This document shows positions 35,589 to 45,145 of a DNA stretch of 64,000 nucleotides, piece by piece. Within the stretch, counting starts at the first letter, position 1; each line of letters starts with the position of its first letter. This DNA is from Methylomonas sp. ZR1. GTDB taxonomy: Bacteria > Pseudomonadota > Gammaproteobacteria > Methylococcales > Methylomonadaceae. The notes beneath the pieces were generated by a model that ran no database searches, had not been told where the DNA came from, and saw only the letters and a list, made by a program, of their open reading frames with translations. The position numbers were made by a program, and so were the translations under genes. The stretch is taken from NCBI RefSeq assembly GCF_013141865.1, contig NZ_RCST01000001.1, positions 496,001 to 560,000 of the forward strand, written 5' to 3'.

Positions 35589-36527
35589 ATGAGTGAGACG
35601 CATAAACCGTCGGCCATTCTGTTGATGGGGCCGACCGCATCCGGCAAAACCGTGCTGGGCGTGGCGCTGGCGCAAGCCTTGGACACCGAAATCATTAGTG
35701 TCGATTCGGCCTTGGTTTACCGTGGCATGGACATTGGTACTGCCAAGCCCGACATCGCCGAGCGCGGTGGCGTGCCGCATCATTTAATCGATATTCTCGA
35801 TCCCAGCGAAAGTTTTTCCACCGGTCAATTCCGTGACCGCGCTTTGGCGTTGATGGCGGATATGACTGAACGTGGCAAGTTGCCGGTTTTAGTGGGAGGG
35901 ACGATGCTGTACTTCAGCGCCTTGACCCAAGGTTTGGCGCAATTGCCGGCCGCTGACCCAGAGATTCGCCAGCGATTGGACCACGAATTGCAAACCTTGG
36001 GCAAGGATGCCTTGCATGCCCGCCTGGCGCAAGTCGATCCGCAAGCCGCGGCGCGGATACATGTCAACGACCCGCAACGTATTCAACGGGCGCTGGAGGT
36101 CTTTGAAATCAGCGGCCGGCCGTTATCCAGTTTCTTCGATGCCAACCAGCAGGCCGAGCATCCGTACCGGTTTATCAAATTGATTATTGCGCCTGAGCAG
36201 CGTAGTACCTTGCATGACAAGATTGCCGAGCGCTTCGATCTGATGTTGAAACACGGTTTTCTCGACGAAGTGCAGGCTTTATGGCGACGCGGCGATCTGG
36301 ACGAGAGCATGCCATCGATTCGTTGCGTCGGTTACCGGCAGGCTTGGTCCTATCTAAGCGGCGAATACGATCTGGCAACCATGCGGGACAAAGCCATTAT
36401 CGCGACTCGTCAGTTGGCCAAGCGGCAATTTACCTGGCTACGTAAGGAACAGGATGCCCATCATTTGATTACCGGTTCTAAAGAGCTGTTGGGACAAGCC
36501 TTAACCTATTGCCGCGCCTATGAATAA
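35589..36527 (+). CDS. miaA: tRNA dimethylallyltransferase
   Basis: Adds the isopentenyl group to A37 of tRNAs reading UNN codons. 312 residues, normal length. N-terminal P-loop LMGPTASGKTVLGVALA, then IISVDSALVYRGMDIGTAKP, PHHLIDILDPSESFS, LVGGTMLYFSAL and DPQRIQRALEV, closing with RCVGYRQAW and ATRQLAKRQFTWLR. It abuts mutL and overlaps the next gene by 8 bp. In most gammaproteobacteria hfq follows miaA; here hfq is 7 kb away. Confidence 0.97.
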   Translation: MSETHKPSAILLMGPTASGKTVLGVALAQALDTEIISVDSALVYRGMDIGTAKPDIAERGGVPHHLIDILDPSESFSTGQFRDRALALMADMTERGKLPVLVGGTMLYFSALTQGLAQLPAADPEIRQRLDHELQTLGKDALHARLAQVDPQAAARIHVNDPQRIQRALEVFEISGRPLSSFFDANQQAEHPYRFIKLIIAPEQRSTLHDKIAERFDLMLKHGFLDEVQALWRRGDLDESMPSIRCVGYRQAWSYLSGEYDLATMRDKAIIATRQLAKRQFTWLRKEQDAHHLITGSKELLGQALTYCRAYE

Positions 36528-37119
36528 ATCCGAACAACGCCAAATCGCCTACGCAGCGCGCCACGCTCAGGCTAATAAAGATGCGATCAGCGCCGACATT
36601 TGCCGGCGTGCCGTCGAGCAAGCCTGGTATCAAGCAGCTAAGACGGTGATGTGGTATTTGCATTGCCGTTCAGAGGTGCAGACGCTACCTACCGTAGCTG
36701 CAGAACTAAATTCGGGTAAGCGCATAGTCGTACCTTATTGTACGGTCGATACCGCGGGCCATAAGCAACTGGGTTTGTGGCAGTTGGAATCACTCGACGA
36801 ATTGCAAGCGGGCATGTGGAATATTCTTGAGCCGCCGCGTGCACGTTGGCTGGAGCCGGCTAAGCAAGTGGTTGCTGATGAGCTGGATGTCGTCGTCGTG
36901 CCCGGCGTGGCTTTTGACAAGCAAGGCGGGCGCTTGGGCAACGGTGCCGGTTATTACGATCGGCTACTGCAAAAAGTGCGGCCCGACGCGGTGTTGGCGG
37001 CGATTTGTTATGAAGCCCAACTATTGCCGCAGGTGGCGATGGATACACACGATGTGTTCATGGACTATGTGCTTACCGAGCGCGCGATTTATTCAGGCAA
37101 CAGGCATGCTCAACGATGA
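36520..37119 (+). CDS. ygfA: 5-formyltetrahydrofolate cyclo-ligase
   Basis: Recycles 5-formyl-THF to 5,10-methenyl-THF with ATP, keeping one-carbon folates available. 199 residues. Motifs: basic N-terminal helix region QIAYAARHAQANKDAIS, middle VMWYLHCRSEVQTLP, and the nucleotide/substrate loop VVVPGVAFDKQGGRLGNGAGYYDRLL, which is diagnostic. Overlaps miaA by 8 bp and nspC by 4 bp. There is no room for a 6S RNA gene, which precedes ygfA in enteric bacteria. Confidence 0.93.
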   Translation: MNKSEQRQIAYAARHAQANKDAISADICRRAVEQAWYQAAKTVMWYLHCRSEVQTLPTVAAELNSGKRIVVPYCTVDTAGHKQLGLWQLESLDELQAGMWNILEPPRARWLEPAKQVVADELDVVVVPGVAFDKQGGRLGNGAGYYDRLLQKVRPDAVLAAICYEAQLLPQVAMDTHDVFMDYVLTERAIYSGNRHAQR

Positions 37120-38255
37120 ATTGGAGCGAGCTAAAGCAACAAATTCCCACTAGCCCCGCCTTGGTGCTGGACGAGGCGCAAATTTTTGCCAATCTAAAAC
37201 CGCTGCAAGCGCTGAAGCAGGCAAGCGGCTGCAAGATTTTGTATTCGATGAAGGCGCTGCCGTTGGCGGCATTGCTGGCGCTGATAAAAGATCAAATCGA
37301 CGGCTTTTCGGTCAGTTCCTTGTTCGAGGCGCGCTTGGCGGGAGAGGTGTTGGCAGATGCGGGCGGTAGCATCCATTTGACCACGCCGGGCTTGCGCCCC
37401 GACGAGTTCGCAGAGTTGGGCCGGCTTTGCAGTCATATCAGTTTCAATTCCTTGCCGCAGCATCAGCGGCTACAGGCGTCAGTCGGCGATTATTCGCCAG
37501 GTTTGCGAGTTAATCCCAAGCTGTCTTTTGCCGATGATCAACGCTATGACCCGTGCCGGCCGCATTCCAAATTGGGTGTCGATATCGAGCTGCTGCGGGA
37601 TGGTTTGCCGGCTGATGTGGAAGGATTACATTTTCACACGGTGTTTGCCTGCCGGGATTTTAGGCCCTTGCAACAGACGCTGGAAAAGCTGCGGCCTATT
37701 CTAAAACGCAACCGGCTTAAATGGCTGAATCTGGGCGGCGGCTATTTGTATCACGCCATCGCCGAACAGCAGGATGTTGCGGAATTGATCAGGGATGTGC
37801 GAGCCGAATTTGGCGTCGATGTGTATCTGGAGCCGGGTAAGGGGCTGGTCGGTAATGCTGGTTATTTGTTGGCCACCGTGCTGGATCGGTTTGTTAGTGA
37901 CGGCAAGCAGGTGTTGATTTTGGACACCTCGGTGAATCATCATCCGGAAGTGTTCGAATATCAGATGAAACCTCGGTTGCTGGAAGAAGAGGGTGCCGGA
38001 GAACAGTCGGCAATTTTGGCCGGCTCGACCTGCCTGGCCGGCGATGTGTTTGGCGAATATCGGTTTAGGCGGATTCCGGAGGTTGGCGAGCGTTTAGTAT
38101 TTGCCGATGTGGGGGCGTATTCGCTGATCAAGGCCAATCGGTTTAACGGTTACCAGTTGCCGGATGTTTACATCGTCAATCCGGCCCGCTGGGTGCTGCA
38201 AAAGCGCGATAGTTATGCCGATTATTGCCGGCAATGGGCGAATAGCGGCGATTAG
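37116..38255 (+). CDS. nspC: Carboxynorspermidine/carboxyspermidine decarboxylase
   Basis: PLP enzyme that makes (nor)spermidine by the carboxy-polyamine route, the alternative to SpeD/SpeE. 379 residues of the alanine-racemase-fold decarboxylase family. The PLP lysine is in ILYSMKALPLAALLAL; further motifs are GFSVSSLFEARLA, RVNPKLSF, KLGVD, LHFHTVFACRD, LNLGGGYLYH, YLEPGKGLVGNAGYL and the active-site cysteine region GSTCLAGDVFGEYRF. Starts 4 bp inside the end of ygfA. The dehydrogenase partner (carboxynorspermidine synthase) is not in this window. Confidence 0.92.
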   Translation: MNWSELKQQIPTSPALVLDEAQIFANLKPLQALKQASGCKILYSMKALPLAALLALIKDQIDGFSVSSLFEARLAGEVLADAGGSIHLTTPGLRPDEFAELGRLCSHISFNSLPQHQRLQASVGDYSPGLRVNPKLSFADDQRYDPCRPHSKLGVDIELLRDGLPADVEGLHFHTVFACRDFRPLQQTLEKLRPILKRNRLKWLNLGGGYLYHAIAEQQDVAELIRDVRAEFGVDVYLEPGKGLVGNAGYLLATVLDRFVSDGKQVLILDTSVNHHPEVFEYQMKPRLLEEEGAGEQSAILAGSTCLAGDVFGEYRFRRIPEVGERLVFADVGAYSLIKANRFNGYQLPDVYIVNPARWVLQKRDSYADYCRQWANSGD

Positions 38256-38277
38256 CGTTTCGCGCTGGTTTTGTGTT

Positions 38278-38688
38278 TTAAGGGTGGGCGTGCGGCGGTG
38301 CTTGCTCTTGGTCCAGGCCGCTCATTAGCGCTTCCATCTTCTGAATGCTGGCATCGCAACCTTCGATGCTGGCTTGTACCTTGGCTTTAAAGCGCAAGCC
38401 CATGTGTTCGCCATCACTTTCCCTTTCCGCATATTCGTTCAACAGATGACAGGCATCGTGCATGGTTTGTTCGGCATTTTCGAAGGTCTCGTTATCCGGC
38501 AATTGCTCGGCTTCACTGAGCATCATCAGTCGGCTTAATATCGTACTCTGGTGGCGGAATACCGATTCGGCGTAGTCGGCAAAGCTGTCATGCTGGCTAT
38601 TGGCCGGCACGCTGGCGCAACCCATTGCACCGCATACTACCAATGTAAATAGAGTCAGAAACTTCAAACGCGGTAAAACCATCGGCAT
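38278..38688 (-). CDS. Small putative lipoprotein
   Basis: 136 residues from the ATG at 38688; the longer frame to 38901 runs into the methyltransferase gene and is not used. Residues 1-24 form a signal peptide with a lipobox-like LVVCGAMGCASV. The mature part is helical and charged (YAESVFRHQSTILSRLMML; MHDACHLLNEYAERE; CDASIQKMEALMSGL) and ends in a His/Pro-rich tail. Family not recognised. It follows the methyltransferase gene by five bases on the same strand, so they are probably co-transcribed. Confidence 0.65.
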   Translation of the reverse strand: MPMVLPRLKFLTLFTLVVCGAMGCASVPANSQHDSFADYAESVFRHQSTILSRLMMLSEAEQLPDNETFENAEQTMHDACHLLNEYAERESDGEHMGLRFKAKVQASIEGCDASIQKMEALMSGLDQEQAPPHAHP

Positions 38689-38693
38689 CGTGT

Positions 38694-39611
38694 TTAAGCC
38701 TTTTGCGCAGTAAAAATGCAATATTCGGTGAGTTTTTCGGTAAACAACTGATGTTGGGCCAGACCGACCAAATAGTTGGCGGTTTGTGCCTTGGAACGTA
38801 GCCCCAGCCATTGGCTGATGGTTTGTACCGGTTTCAGGCGTTTGGCGACTTTGAACATGTGCTCGACCGATGCCTGAGTTTGTGTGGTGATGTCGTGGCA
38901 AACGATGGCTTGAAAATCTTGCTGTTCCAACAAGCCGCTAAATTCGTCGCGCGAGCACAGATTCGGCACGGCCCAACCGTTCAAACAGGTCACTACCGCC
39001 CGCCATTGCTGTTCACTGAATTGACGCTGTAATACAAAGCCGTCGCAAACCACAATTCGGCCGCCGGGACGCAACACCCGCCAGGCTTCGCGCAAAAAGT
39101 CGCCTTTTTTTAACGCATGACAAGAGCTTTCCAAAGCCCAGACGACATCAAACGAGGCGTCGGGGAAGGGCGTGGCGCAAAAATCCGCGACTTCGAAATC
39201 GACTAATTCTGCAACGCCGTGGCGCTTGGCGTGCTGACGGGCATAGTCGGCTTGCTTGGCGCTGATGGTGATGCCGGTTACCCGATTGCCGTGTTGTTTA
39301 GCCATCCAGATCGTGCTGCCGCCGATGCCGCAGCCGGCGTCCAGAACCTTATCGCTGGCCTGAATCCCGGCTTTTTCATAAAGCACCTGGTTTTTGTTCA
39401 GCAAGGCTTGATGTTGATCGTAAGGCTTGGCTTCGTCCCAATAGCCATAATGCAAGGCCAGATTGTCGCGGTTGCACCATGCCACCAAATAATCGTTGTA
39501 GCAGTCATCGTAGTGTTTGGCGGCGTCGGCTTGCAGCTCGCTGCTGGATAATTCGGTGTCATCGCGCAGGCTTTGGTCGCGGTAATCTTGGTTGGGTTCT
39601 AGGGTGTACAT
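38694..39611 (-). CDS. SAM-dependent methyltransferase (UbiE/SMT-like)
   Basis: 305 residues from the ATG at 39611; a TTG at 39653 would add 14. Class I fold with SAM motif I VLDAGCGIGGSTIWMAK, motif II region VADFCATPFPDASFDVVW and post-motif LREAWRVLRPGGRIVVCDGFVL. The region ahead of motif I, LALHYGYWDEAKPYDQHQAL, and the hydrophobic C-terminus resemble methyltransferases acting on lipids, sterols or tocopherol. The substrate is not evident. It is the first gene of a small minus-strand unit with the lipoprotein. Confidence 0.8.
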   Translation of the reverse strand: MYTLEPNQDYRDQSLRDDTELSSSELQADAAKHYDDCYNDYLVAWCNRDNLALHYGYWDEAKPYDQHQALLNKNQVLYEKAGIQASDKVLDAGCGIGGSTIWMAKQHGNRVTGITISAKQADYARQHAKRHGVAELVDFEVADFCATPFPDASFDVVWALESSCHALKKGDFLREAWRVLRPGGRIVVCDGFVLQRQFSEQQWRAVVTCLNGWAVPNLCSRDEFSGLLEQQDFQAIVCHDITTQTQASVEHMFKVAKRLKPVQTISQWLGLRSKAQTANYLVGLAQHQLFTEKLTEYCIFTAQKA

Positions 39612-39667
39612 CGTAGCGGGAATCGAGGAACGGGACGGCTGAGCGTAACGCAAGGTAAACGGCCGAA

Positions 39668-40069
39668 TTAGTTGGGTTGCCGGCCATTATAATTCAGATC
39701 GGCGATTCGCTTCATGTTAGCCGACAGATTGTTGAATTGCGGGTGATTGATTTCCAGCATGGCGAATATCTGTTTTATTGCTAAGTCTTTGATTTGCTCT
39801 GGTTCCACGCCAAAGCGAATCTTGAACAAACGACGCTGTTTACCAATTGGAAGCGCTGCAAGAATTTCGGTTAGGCGTTGATCGATCAATTGTCGAGCCA
39901 AGGCTAGCTCTGGACTTATGCTTTCATCCGTCGCTTTGAGCTTAGGTTGAGTAGGCGCGGGTGCTGGCTGATTTGCCGTGGTCGCTCGCTGCCGCATCTC
40001 CTGCAAACGTGAACTTTTGCCTGGATTGACCAGCAAGGAATCCGCTGGACGGCTGGGTAATTTATCCAT
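39668..40069 (-). CDS. Hypothetical protein, co-transcribed with tcdA
   Basis: 133 residues, soluble. The first 55 are low in structure (Pro/Ala/Gln-rich), the rest is helical: LALARQLIDQRLTEILAALP, RRLFKIRFGVEPEQIKDLAI and FNNLSANMKRIADLNY. I do not recognise the family. Overlaps tcdA by 8 bp, so translation is coupled. It could be a small partner of the tRNA-modification or TatD-like genes upstream. Confidence 0.65.
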   Translation of the reverse strand: MDKLPSRPADSLLVNPGKSSRLQEMRQRATTANQPAPAPTQPKLKATDESISPELALARQLIDQRLTEILAALPIGKQRRLFKIRFGVEPEQIKDLAIKQIFAMLEINHPQFNNLSANMKRIADLNYNGRQPN

Positions 40070-40817
40070 GATGTTTGTTGTGGTGCGAATGTACGGGATC
40101 GTGAATCAAGTTGCGGATGACTACCGAAGCGCAGACGCCGCCGAATGCCGCCGGCAAATAGGAAATCGTGCCGTAAGCCGACTTTTTATAATTGCTGCCG
40201 TCGGTAAACATCAACGAATCTTTATTCACCACTTCCGGCGAAAATACCACCTTCACGCCACGGCTGATGCCGTGTTTGCGCAGGCGTGTGCGAATGAATT
40301 GTGCAAACGGACAGTTATAAGTTTTGGAGATGTCCACCACTTTCAAATGGGTCGGGTCCATCTTGCCACCCGCGCCCATCGAACTGACGATTTTCATTTT
40401 GTTAGTTTTCGCGGCGCGGATTAGATGAATCTTCGGTGTCAAGCTATCAATGGCATCGACGATGTAATCGTAATGGGTGGTCAGCAAGTCGGCGGCGGTG
40501 TCCGGGGTGATGAATTCGTGGCGGATATGCAATTTCAAATCCGGATTGATCGCCAGCAGACGCTCACCCATGATGTCGGCTTTGGATTGGCCGTGGGTGG
40601 TGGCCAGCGCCGGCAACTGCCGATTGCGATTGCTCGGGTCGACCACGTCGCCATCGACGATGGTCATTTCGCCAACCCCGGCCCGGCAGATAAATTCGGC
40701 CGCAAACGAGCCCACACCGCCCATGCCCACCACCAACACATGGGATTGTTGCAGCTTGTCTAGTTTGGGTTTGCCGATTAATAGTTCGGTACGGGACAGC
40801 CAGCTTAAATCAGTCAT
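40062..40817 (-). CDS. tcdA: tRNA threonylcarbamoyladenosine dehydratase
   Basis: E1-like enzyme that closes t6A37 to cyclic t6A with ATP. 251 residues. Nucleotide-binding VVGMGGVGSFAAEFICRAGVG, then IVDGDVVDPSNRNRQLPAL, the DAIDSLTPKIHL stretch and the SSMGAGGKMDPTHLKVVDIS block, all typical of TcdA/CsdL. It acts after TsaE in the same modification route, coded some 8 kb away. Sits between a TatD-like gene (8 bp overlap) and the hypothetical gene (8 bp overlap). Confidence 0.94.
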   Translation of the reverse strand: MTDLSWLSRTELLIGKPKLDKLQQSHVLVVGMGGVGSFAAEFICRAGVGEMTIVDGDVVDPSNRNRQLPALATTHGQSKADIMGERLLAINPDLKLHIRHEFITPDTAADLLTTHYDYIVDAIDSLTPKIHLIRAAKTNKMKIVSSMGAGGKMDPTHLKVVDISKTYNCPFAQFIRTRLRKHGISRGVKVVFSPEVVNKDSLMFTDGSNYKKSAYGTISYLPAAFGGVCASVVIRNLIHDPVHSHHNKHHG

Positions 40818-41511
40818 GCAGAAATACTCGTTTGAAATTGCTCAGGATTTGTTGGTGCAAGGTCGCGATGTCCAAACCTAGCATTTTAGCCGCTGCGGCA
40901 TATATCGCGTCAATGGATACGTTTGCGGTGTCGGTTTCCAGGAATAAGCGATCAGTTGGCGTGTATCTTAGCGCTTCGCCGGCATGGCTGCGGGGATTCA
41001 ATAACGCGGCGCCAAAGGATAGATAAACCCCGTGTCTTAGTAATTGTTCAGCCAAGGCGGGTTTGCCGTTAAAGCCGTGAATGACCCAGGGTGTCTCGGT
41101 GTTTGGGGTGGATTTTTTAATCTGGATCAGCTCGTTAAAGGCGCGTACGCAATGAATGATCAACGGTTTGCCAAGTTGGTTGGCGAGTTTGATCTGGCTC
41201 ATGAATGCGGGGATTTGCATGGCCAATGGCGTGGCAATAGCTTTGTCCAGTCCGCATTCGCCAATTGCCAATAGCTGTGGATCCTGGCTTGCTGCGCTGA
41301 TTTTCCCTAAAGCGGTTTCGGCGTCTTCTTTATCGAGATGCCAGGGATGTAAACCCAAGCTGTAAAAACCGTGTTGTGTTGCCGTGACGTCGAAATCCTG
41401 GGTGGCAATGCTGCTCATTTCAACGGTCTGCTGATTGCCGATTTGGTGGCAATGAATGTCAATGTAGGCATCGGCCAAGCTCAGCGCCCCCGTAGTTGTT
41501 TCAATTTTCAC
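40810..41511 (-). CDS. TatD-family metal-dependent hydrolase (divergent)
   Basis: 233 residues, short for TatD. Metal-binding features: DIHCHQIG in the N-terminus (HxH), ECGLDKA in the middle, PLIIHCVRAFNEL and WVIHGFNGKP, then LFLETDT. This matches the DNase/hydrolase TatD layout, although spacing at the N-terminus is unusual (long stretch VEMSSIATQDFDV before the first strand pair). Overlaps tcdA by 8 bp, so the three minus-strand genes form an operon. Confidence 0.82.
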   Translation of the reverse strand: MKIETTTGALSLADAYIDIHCHQIGNQQTVEMSSIATQDFDVTATQHGFYSLGLHPWHLDKEDAETALGKISAASQDPQLLAIGECGLDKAIATPLAMQIPAFMSQIKLANQLGKPLIIHCVRAFNELIQIKKSTPNTETPWVIHGFNGKPALAEQLLRHGVYLSFGAALLNPRSHAGEALRYTPTDRLFLETDTANVSIDAIYAAAAKMLGLDIATLHQQILSNFKRVFLHD

Positions 41512-41604
41512 TGAATTACCACCTGATACTCGATAAAAATTAACACCCTTAAAAAACCGTTATCGCACGGTATAATGCTATTTTATTTCTTCAGCAGAAA
41601 AACA

Positions 41605-43269
41605 ATGGCGCAATATATTTTCTCGATGAACCGGGTCGGCAAGATCGTACCGCCCAAGAAGTACATCCTTAAAGACATTTCCTTATCGTTTTTTCCTGGC
41701 GCCAAAATAGGTGTGCTCGGTTTGAACGGCTCCGGTAAATCCACGCTGCTGCGCATCATGGCTGGCATCGACAAGGAAATCGAAGGCGAAGCGATTCCGC
41801 TGAAAGGCACCAAGATCGGCTATCTGCCGCAAGAACCGCAATTGGATCCGAATAAAACTGTGCGGGGCAATATCGAAGAAGCGGTTGCGGAAATCAAAGA
41901 TGTGCTGGCCCGATTGGACGCCGTTTATGCCGCTTACGCGGAGCCGGATGCCGATTTCGACGCGCTGGCCGCCGAACAAGCCAAGCTGGAAGACATTATC
42001 AATGCGTGTGACGGGCATAATCTGGATCGCACGCTGGAAGTGGCGGCCGATGCGTTGCGCCTGCCGGACTGGGATGCCGATGTCACCAAGTTGTCCGGCG
42101 GTGAGAAGCGCCGGGTAGCGTTGTGCCGTTTATTGCTGTCCAAACCTGATATGTTGTTGCTGGACGAGCCTACCAACCATTTGGATGCCGAATCGGTGGC
42201 CTGGCTGGAGCGCTTTCTGCACGATTATCCAGGTACCGTGGTAGCGGTAACCCATGACAGGTATTTCCTCGATAATGTGGCCGGCTGGATCTTGGAGCTG
42301 GACCGCGGAATGGGGATTCCGTGGGAAGGCAATTACTCTTCTTGGCTGGAACAAAAAGAAAAACGTCTGGAGCTGGAGGAGAAACAAGAGTCTTCTCGGC
42401 AAAAAGCCATGAAAGCCGAGCTGGAGTGGGTGCGTTCCAATCCGAAAGGCCGCCATGCCAAGAGTAAGGCCCGTCTGGCACGTTTTGAAGAGTTATCATC
42501 GGTCGAAACGCAAAAACGTAACGAGACCCAGGAAATTTATATTCCACCCGGTCCACGTCTGGGCGATGTGGTGATCGACGTTGAGAACATCAGCAAGGGT
42601 TTTGGCGACAGGTTGTTGATCAACAATTTGAGCTTCAAATTACCGCCGGGCGGCATCGTCGGCATTATCGGCCCGAACGGTGCCGGTAAAACCACGCTGT
42701 TCCGGATGATGGCGGGATTTGAAAAACCGGATTCGGGTGAAATCAAGTTTGGGCAAACCGTGCAAATGGCCTATGTCGATCAGTTGCGCGACGACATGGA
42801 CAACAACAAGACGGTTTGGGAAGAAATCTCCGACGGTTTGGACATGATTACCGTCGGCAAATACGAAACGCCGTCGCGGGCGTATATCGGCCGGTTCAAC
42901 TTCAAGGGTGGCGATCAGCAAAAACGCATAGGCGAATTGTCCGGCGGCGAGCGTAATCGCGTGCATTTGGCCAAGTTGCTGAAAAGCGGCGGCAACGTAC
43001 TGCTGCTCGACGAGCCGACCAACGATTTGGACGTGGAAACCTTGCGGGCACTGGAAGAGGCTCTGCTGGCTTTCCCTGGTTGCGCGGTGGTGATCTCGCA
43101 TGATCGTTGGTTCTTGGATCGGATCGCCACACATATGTTGGCGTTCGAAGGCGATAGCGAAGTTGTGTGGTTTGAGGGTAATTATGCCGACTACGAGGCC
43201 GATAGGCATCGCCGCCTGGGCACAGATGCCGATAATCCGCGTCGTATCAAATATAAAAAAATCGGCTAA
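41605..43269 (+). CDS. ettA: Energy-dependent translational throttle ABC-F protein
   Basis: Ribosome-binding ABC-F ATPase that gates the first translocation step according to ATP/ADP level. 554 residues from the ATG at 41605; the frame is open upstream but EttA begins [13 protein letters not shown]. Two ABC domains: Walker [12 protein letters not shown] and [11 protein letters not shown], signatures [11 protein letters not shown] and [11 protein letters not shown], Walker [12 protein letters not shown] and [11 protein letters not shown]. The arm between helices of domain 1 and the linker region [23 protein letters not shown] are both present. It lacks a membrane part. Confidence 0.95.
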   Translation: MAQYIFSMNRVGKIVPPKKYILKDISLSFFPGAKIGVLGLNGSGKSTLLRIMAGIDKEIEGEAIPLKGTKIGYLPQEPQLDPNKTVRGNIEEAVAEIKDVLARLDAVYAAYAEPDADFDALAAEQAKLEDIINACDGHNLDRTLEVAADALRLPDWDADVTKLSGGEKRRVALCRLLLSKPDMLLLDEPTNHLDAESVAWLERFLHDYPGTVVAVTHDRYFLDNVAGWILELDRGMGIPWEGNYSSWLEQKEKRLELEEKQESSRQKAMKAELEWVRSNPKGRHAKSKARLARFEELSSVETQKRNETQEIYIPPGPRLGDVVIDVENISKGFGDRLLINNLSFKLPPGGIVGIIGPNGAGKTTLFRMMAGFEKPDSGEIKFGQTVQMAYVDQLRDDMDNNKTVWEEISDGLDMITVGKYETPSRAYIGRFNFKGGDQQKRIGELSGGERNRVHLAKLLKSGGNVLLLDEPTNDLDVETLRALEEALLAFPGCAVVISHDRWFLDRIATHMLAFEGDSEVVWFEGNYADYEADRHRRLGTDADNPRRIKYKKIG

Positions 43270-43282
43270 GCTGAACTTAAGC

Positions 43283-43310
43283 AGCCGTTGTTATTTTCGC
43301 AACGGCTTTG
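43283..43310 (+). terminator. Probable terminator after ettA
   Basis: AGCCGTTG pairs with CAACGGCT around a nine-base loop, followed by TTG. The run of T is short. Confidence 0.5.
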
Positions 43311-43460
43311 CTAATAAAGATTCGATTGAACTTGAAATAGCGGCGAGTAGTCCCAAAGTCACTAACAGTTTTTTATTGATCCGCAGCCCGCGTGTTGAAA
43401 TTGGTGGGTCTAGCGGGTAATGTATTAATAGCGCACCGAACAATAATAAGGAGAAATAGG

Positions 43461-43703
43461 ATGTCGAAAGCACAAAACTTGCAGGACAACTTTTTGAATG
43501 CCCTCAGAAAAGAACACACCCCCGTGTCGATTTTTTTGGTTAACGGTATCAAACTGCAAGGCCGCGTCGATTCTTTCGACCAATACGTGGTGATGCTGAA
43601 AAACACTGTGAATCAGATGGTTTACAAGCATGCCATATCCACTATCGTTCCCGGCAAAAATGTCACGATGCACCGTGACCCCGACGTTAGCGACGAAAGC
43701 TAA
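43461..43703 (+). CDS. hfq: RNA chaperone Hfq
   Basis: 80-residue Sm-like hexameric protein that pairs small RNAs with mRNAs. The start at 43461 is preceded by AAGGAG; upstream in-frame codons are not used. Sequence [23 protein letters not shown] is the classic N-terminus, with [21 protein letters not shown] (Sm1) and KHAISTIVP (Sm2, with YKH nearby for uridine binding). The C-terminal tail is very short. It begins the hfq-hflX-hflK-hflC group, here detached from miaA. Confidence 0.97.
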   Translation: MSKAQNLQDNFLNALRKEHTPVSIFLVNGIKLQGRVDSFDQYVVMLKNTVNQMVYKHAISTIVPGKNVTMHRDPDVSDES

Positions 43704-43714
43704 GAGGTTATTTT

Positions 43715-44992
43715 TTGTTTGAACGTCCCGATGCGGGTGAACGAGCCATTCTCGTTCACCTCAATTTGCAAGTTGGTCAAGAAGACCTCGACGAGCTGAA
43801 AGAACTAACCAAATCCGCAGGCGCCCAACCCACTCATGTAGTCACCGGTAGCCGGTATCGGCCTGATCCGAAATATTTTGTCGGCACGGGCAAGGTTGAA
43901 GAAATCAGGTCGGCGATCATCGAGCACGAAGCCAATATCGTTATCGTCAATCATCCACTCACACCCAGCCAAGAGCGTAATTTGGAGAAAGCGTTGGAAG
44001 TCAGGGTGGTGGATCGCAACGGCCTGATCCTGGATATTTTTGCGCAGCGGGCGCAAACCTTCGAAGGTAAATTACAGGTCGAACTGGCGCAACTTAAACA
44101 TTTGTCCACTCGGTTGATTCGCGGCTGGACGCACTTGGAACGGCAAAAAGGCGGTATCGGTTTGCGTGGTCCTGGCGAAACCCAGTTGGAAACCGATAGG
44201 CGATTATTGGCGGTGCGTATCAAGCAGATTCAACAGCGCCTGGGTAAGGTTGAAAAGCAGCGTCATCAAGGCCGAAGTAAGCGTAAAAAGGCCGAAACTC
44301 CTACCGTATCTTTAGTTGGCTATACCAACGCCGGTAAGTCCACCTTGTTTAACACCTTAACCGGTGCCGACATTTATGCGGCCGATCAATTGTTTGCCAC
44401 ATTGGATCCCACCTTGCGGCAATTGTCGCTGAGTAATGGCGGCGAAATTATTTTGGCCGATACCGTGGGCTTTATTCGGCATTTACCTCATGAATTGGTG
44501 GCGGCATTCAGATCTACGTTGCAGGAAGCCAGCGAGGCGGATTTGCTATTGCACGTGATCGATGCGGCGGCGGAAGATCGCGAAGACACGATCTATCAGG
44601 TAAACCAAGTTTTGAGCGACATTGATGCCGCTAAAACTCCCCAGTTGATGGTTTTCAACAAAATTGATTTGCTCGAGGACGTTGCACCGCACATCGACTA
44701 CGATGCGGACGGTAAACCTGTCAGCGTCTGGATTTCCGCGCAAAACGGGGTAGGCTGTGATCTGTTGCAACAGGCCTTGTCCGAATTATTCGCGAGCAGC
44801 AAGGTGATTCGAAAATGCTATTTGCCGGCTAGCCAAGCGGGCTTAAAGGCGAAATTGTTTACTTTTGTGAAAATTATCAACGAAGTAAATAAGGACAGCG
44901 GCGATTGCGAATTGACGATAGAAATCGACAAAAAGCATTTGGGCTTGTTGAAGGGTATTGACGTTCATGAGCAGGCTCAGCCGGGGGATTGA
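43715..44992 (+). CDS. hflX: Ribosome-splitting GTPase HflX
   Basis: Heat- and stress-related GTPase that splits stalled ribosomes. 425 residues. A TTG start at 43715 fits AAGAGG eight bases upstream. N-terminal HflX domain with GTGKVEEIRSAI, the linker GGIGLRGPGETQLETDRRL, then the G domain: GYTNAGKSTLFNTLTG, DTVGFIRHLPHELVAAFRST, VFNKIDL. Follows hfq by 11 bases, so one transcript is likely. A hairpin overlaps its stop codon (44983-45006). Confidence 0.95.
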   Translation: MFERPDAGERAILVHLNLQVGQEDLDELKELTKSAGAQPTHVVTGSRYRPDPKYFVGTGKVEEIRSAIIEHEANIVIVNHPLTPSQERNLEKALEVRVVDRNGLILDIFAQRAQTFEGKLQVELAQLKHLSTRLIRGWTHLERQKGGIGLRGPGETQLETDRRLLAVRIKQIQQRLGKVEKQRHQGRSKRKKAETPTVSLVGYTNAGKSTLFNTLTGADIYAADQLFATLDPTLRQLSLSNGGEIILADTVGFIRHLPHELVAAFRSTLQEASEADLLLHVIDAAAEDREDTIYQVNQVLSDIDAAKTPQLMVFNKIDLLEDVAPHIDYDADGKPVSVWISAQNGVGCDLLQQALSELFASSKVIRKCYLPASQAGLKAKLFTFVKIINEVNKDSGDCELTIEIDKKHLGLLKGIDVHEQAQPGD

Positions 44993-45006
44993 CGTAAGAA
45001 TCCCCC
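44983..45006 (+). terminator. Hairpin over the hflX stop codon
   Basis: GGGGGATT pairs with AATCCCCC around an eight-base loop; the stop codon lies at the edge of the loop. Only a weak T stretch follows, so it may attenuate rather than stop transcription into hflK. Confidence 0.4.
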
Positions 45007-45145
45007 AGTTATTTGCTCGGAAATGGTTAAGTTACGATAGAATGGCGACTTTTCGGATAGACCAGCCAGTGCTTCGAATCATCGAACAGGCGGTCATTAC
45101 GAAATAGCTTTAGAGTTTTCAAATCCAATCTTTGGAGTGTTTGGT

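Noticed and set aside
36500..36530. 6S RNA gene upstream of ygfA, as in enteric bacteria
   Set aside because: ygfA overlaps miaA by 8 bp and there is no room.
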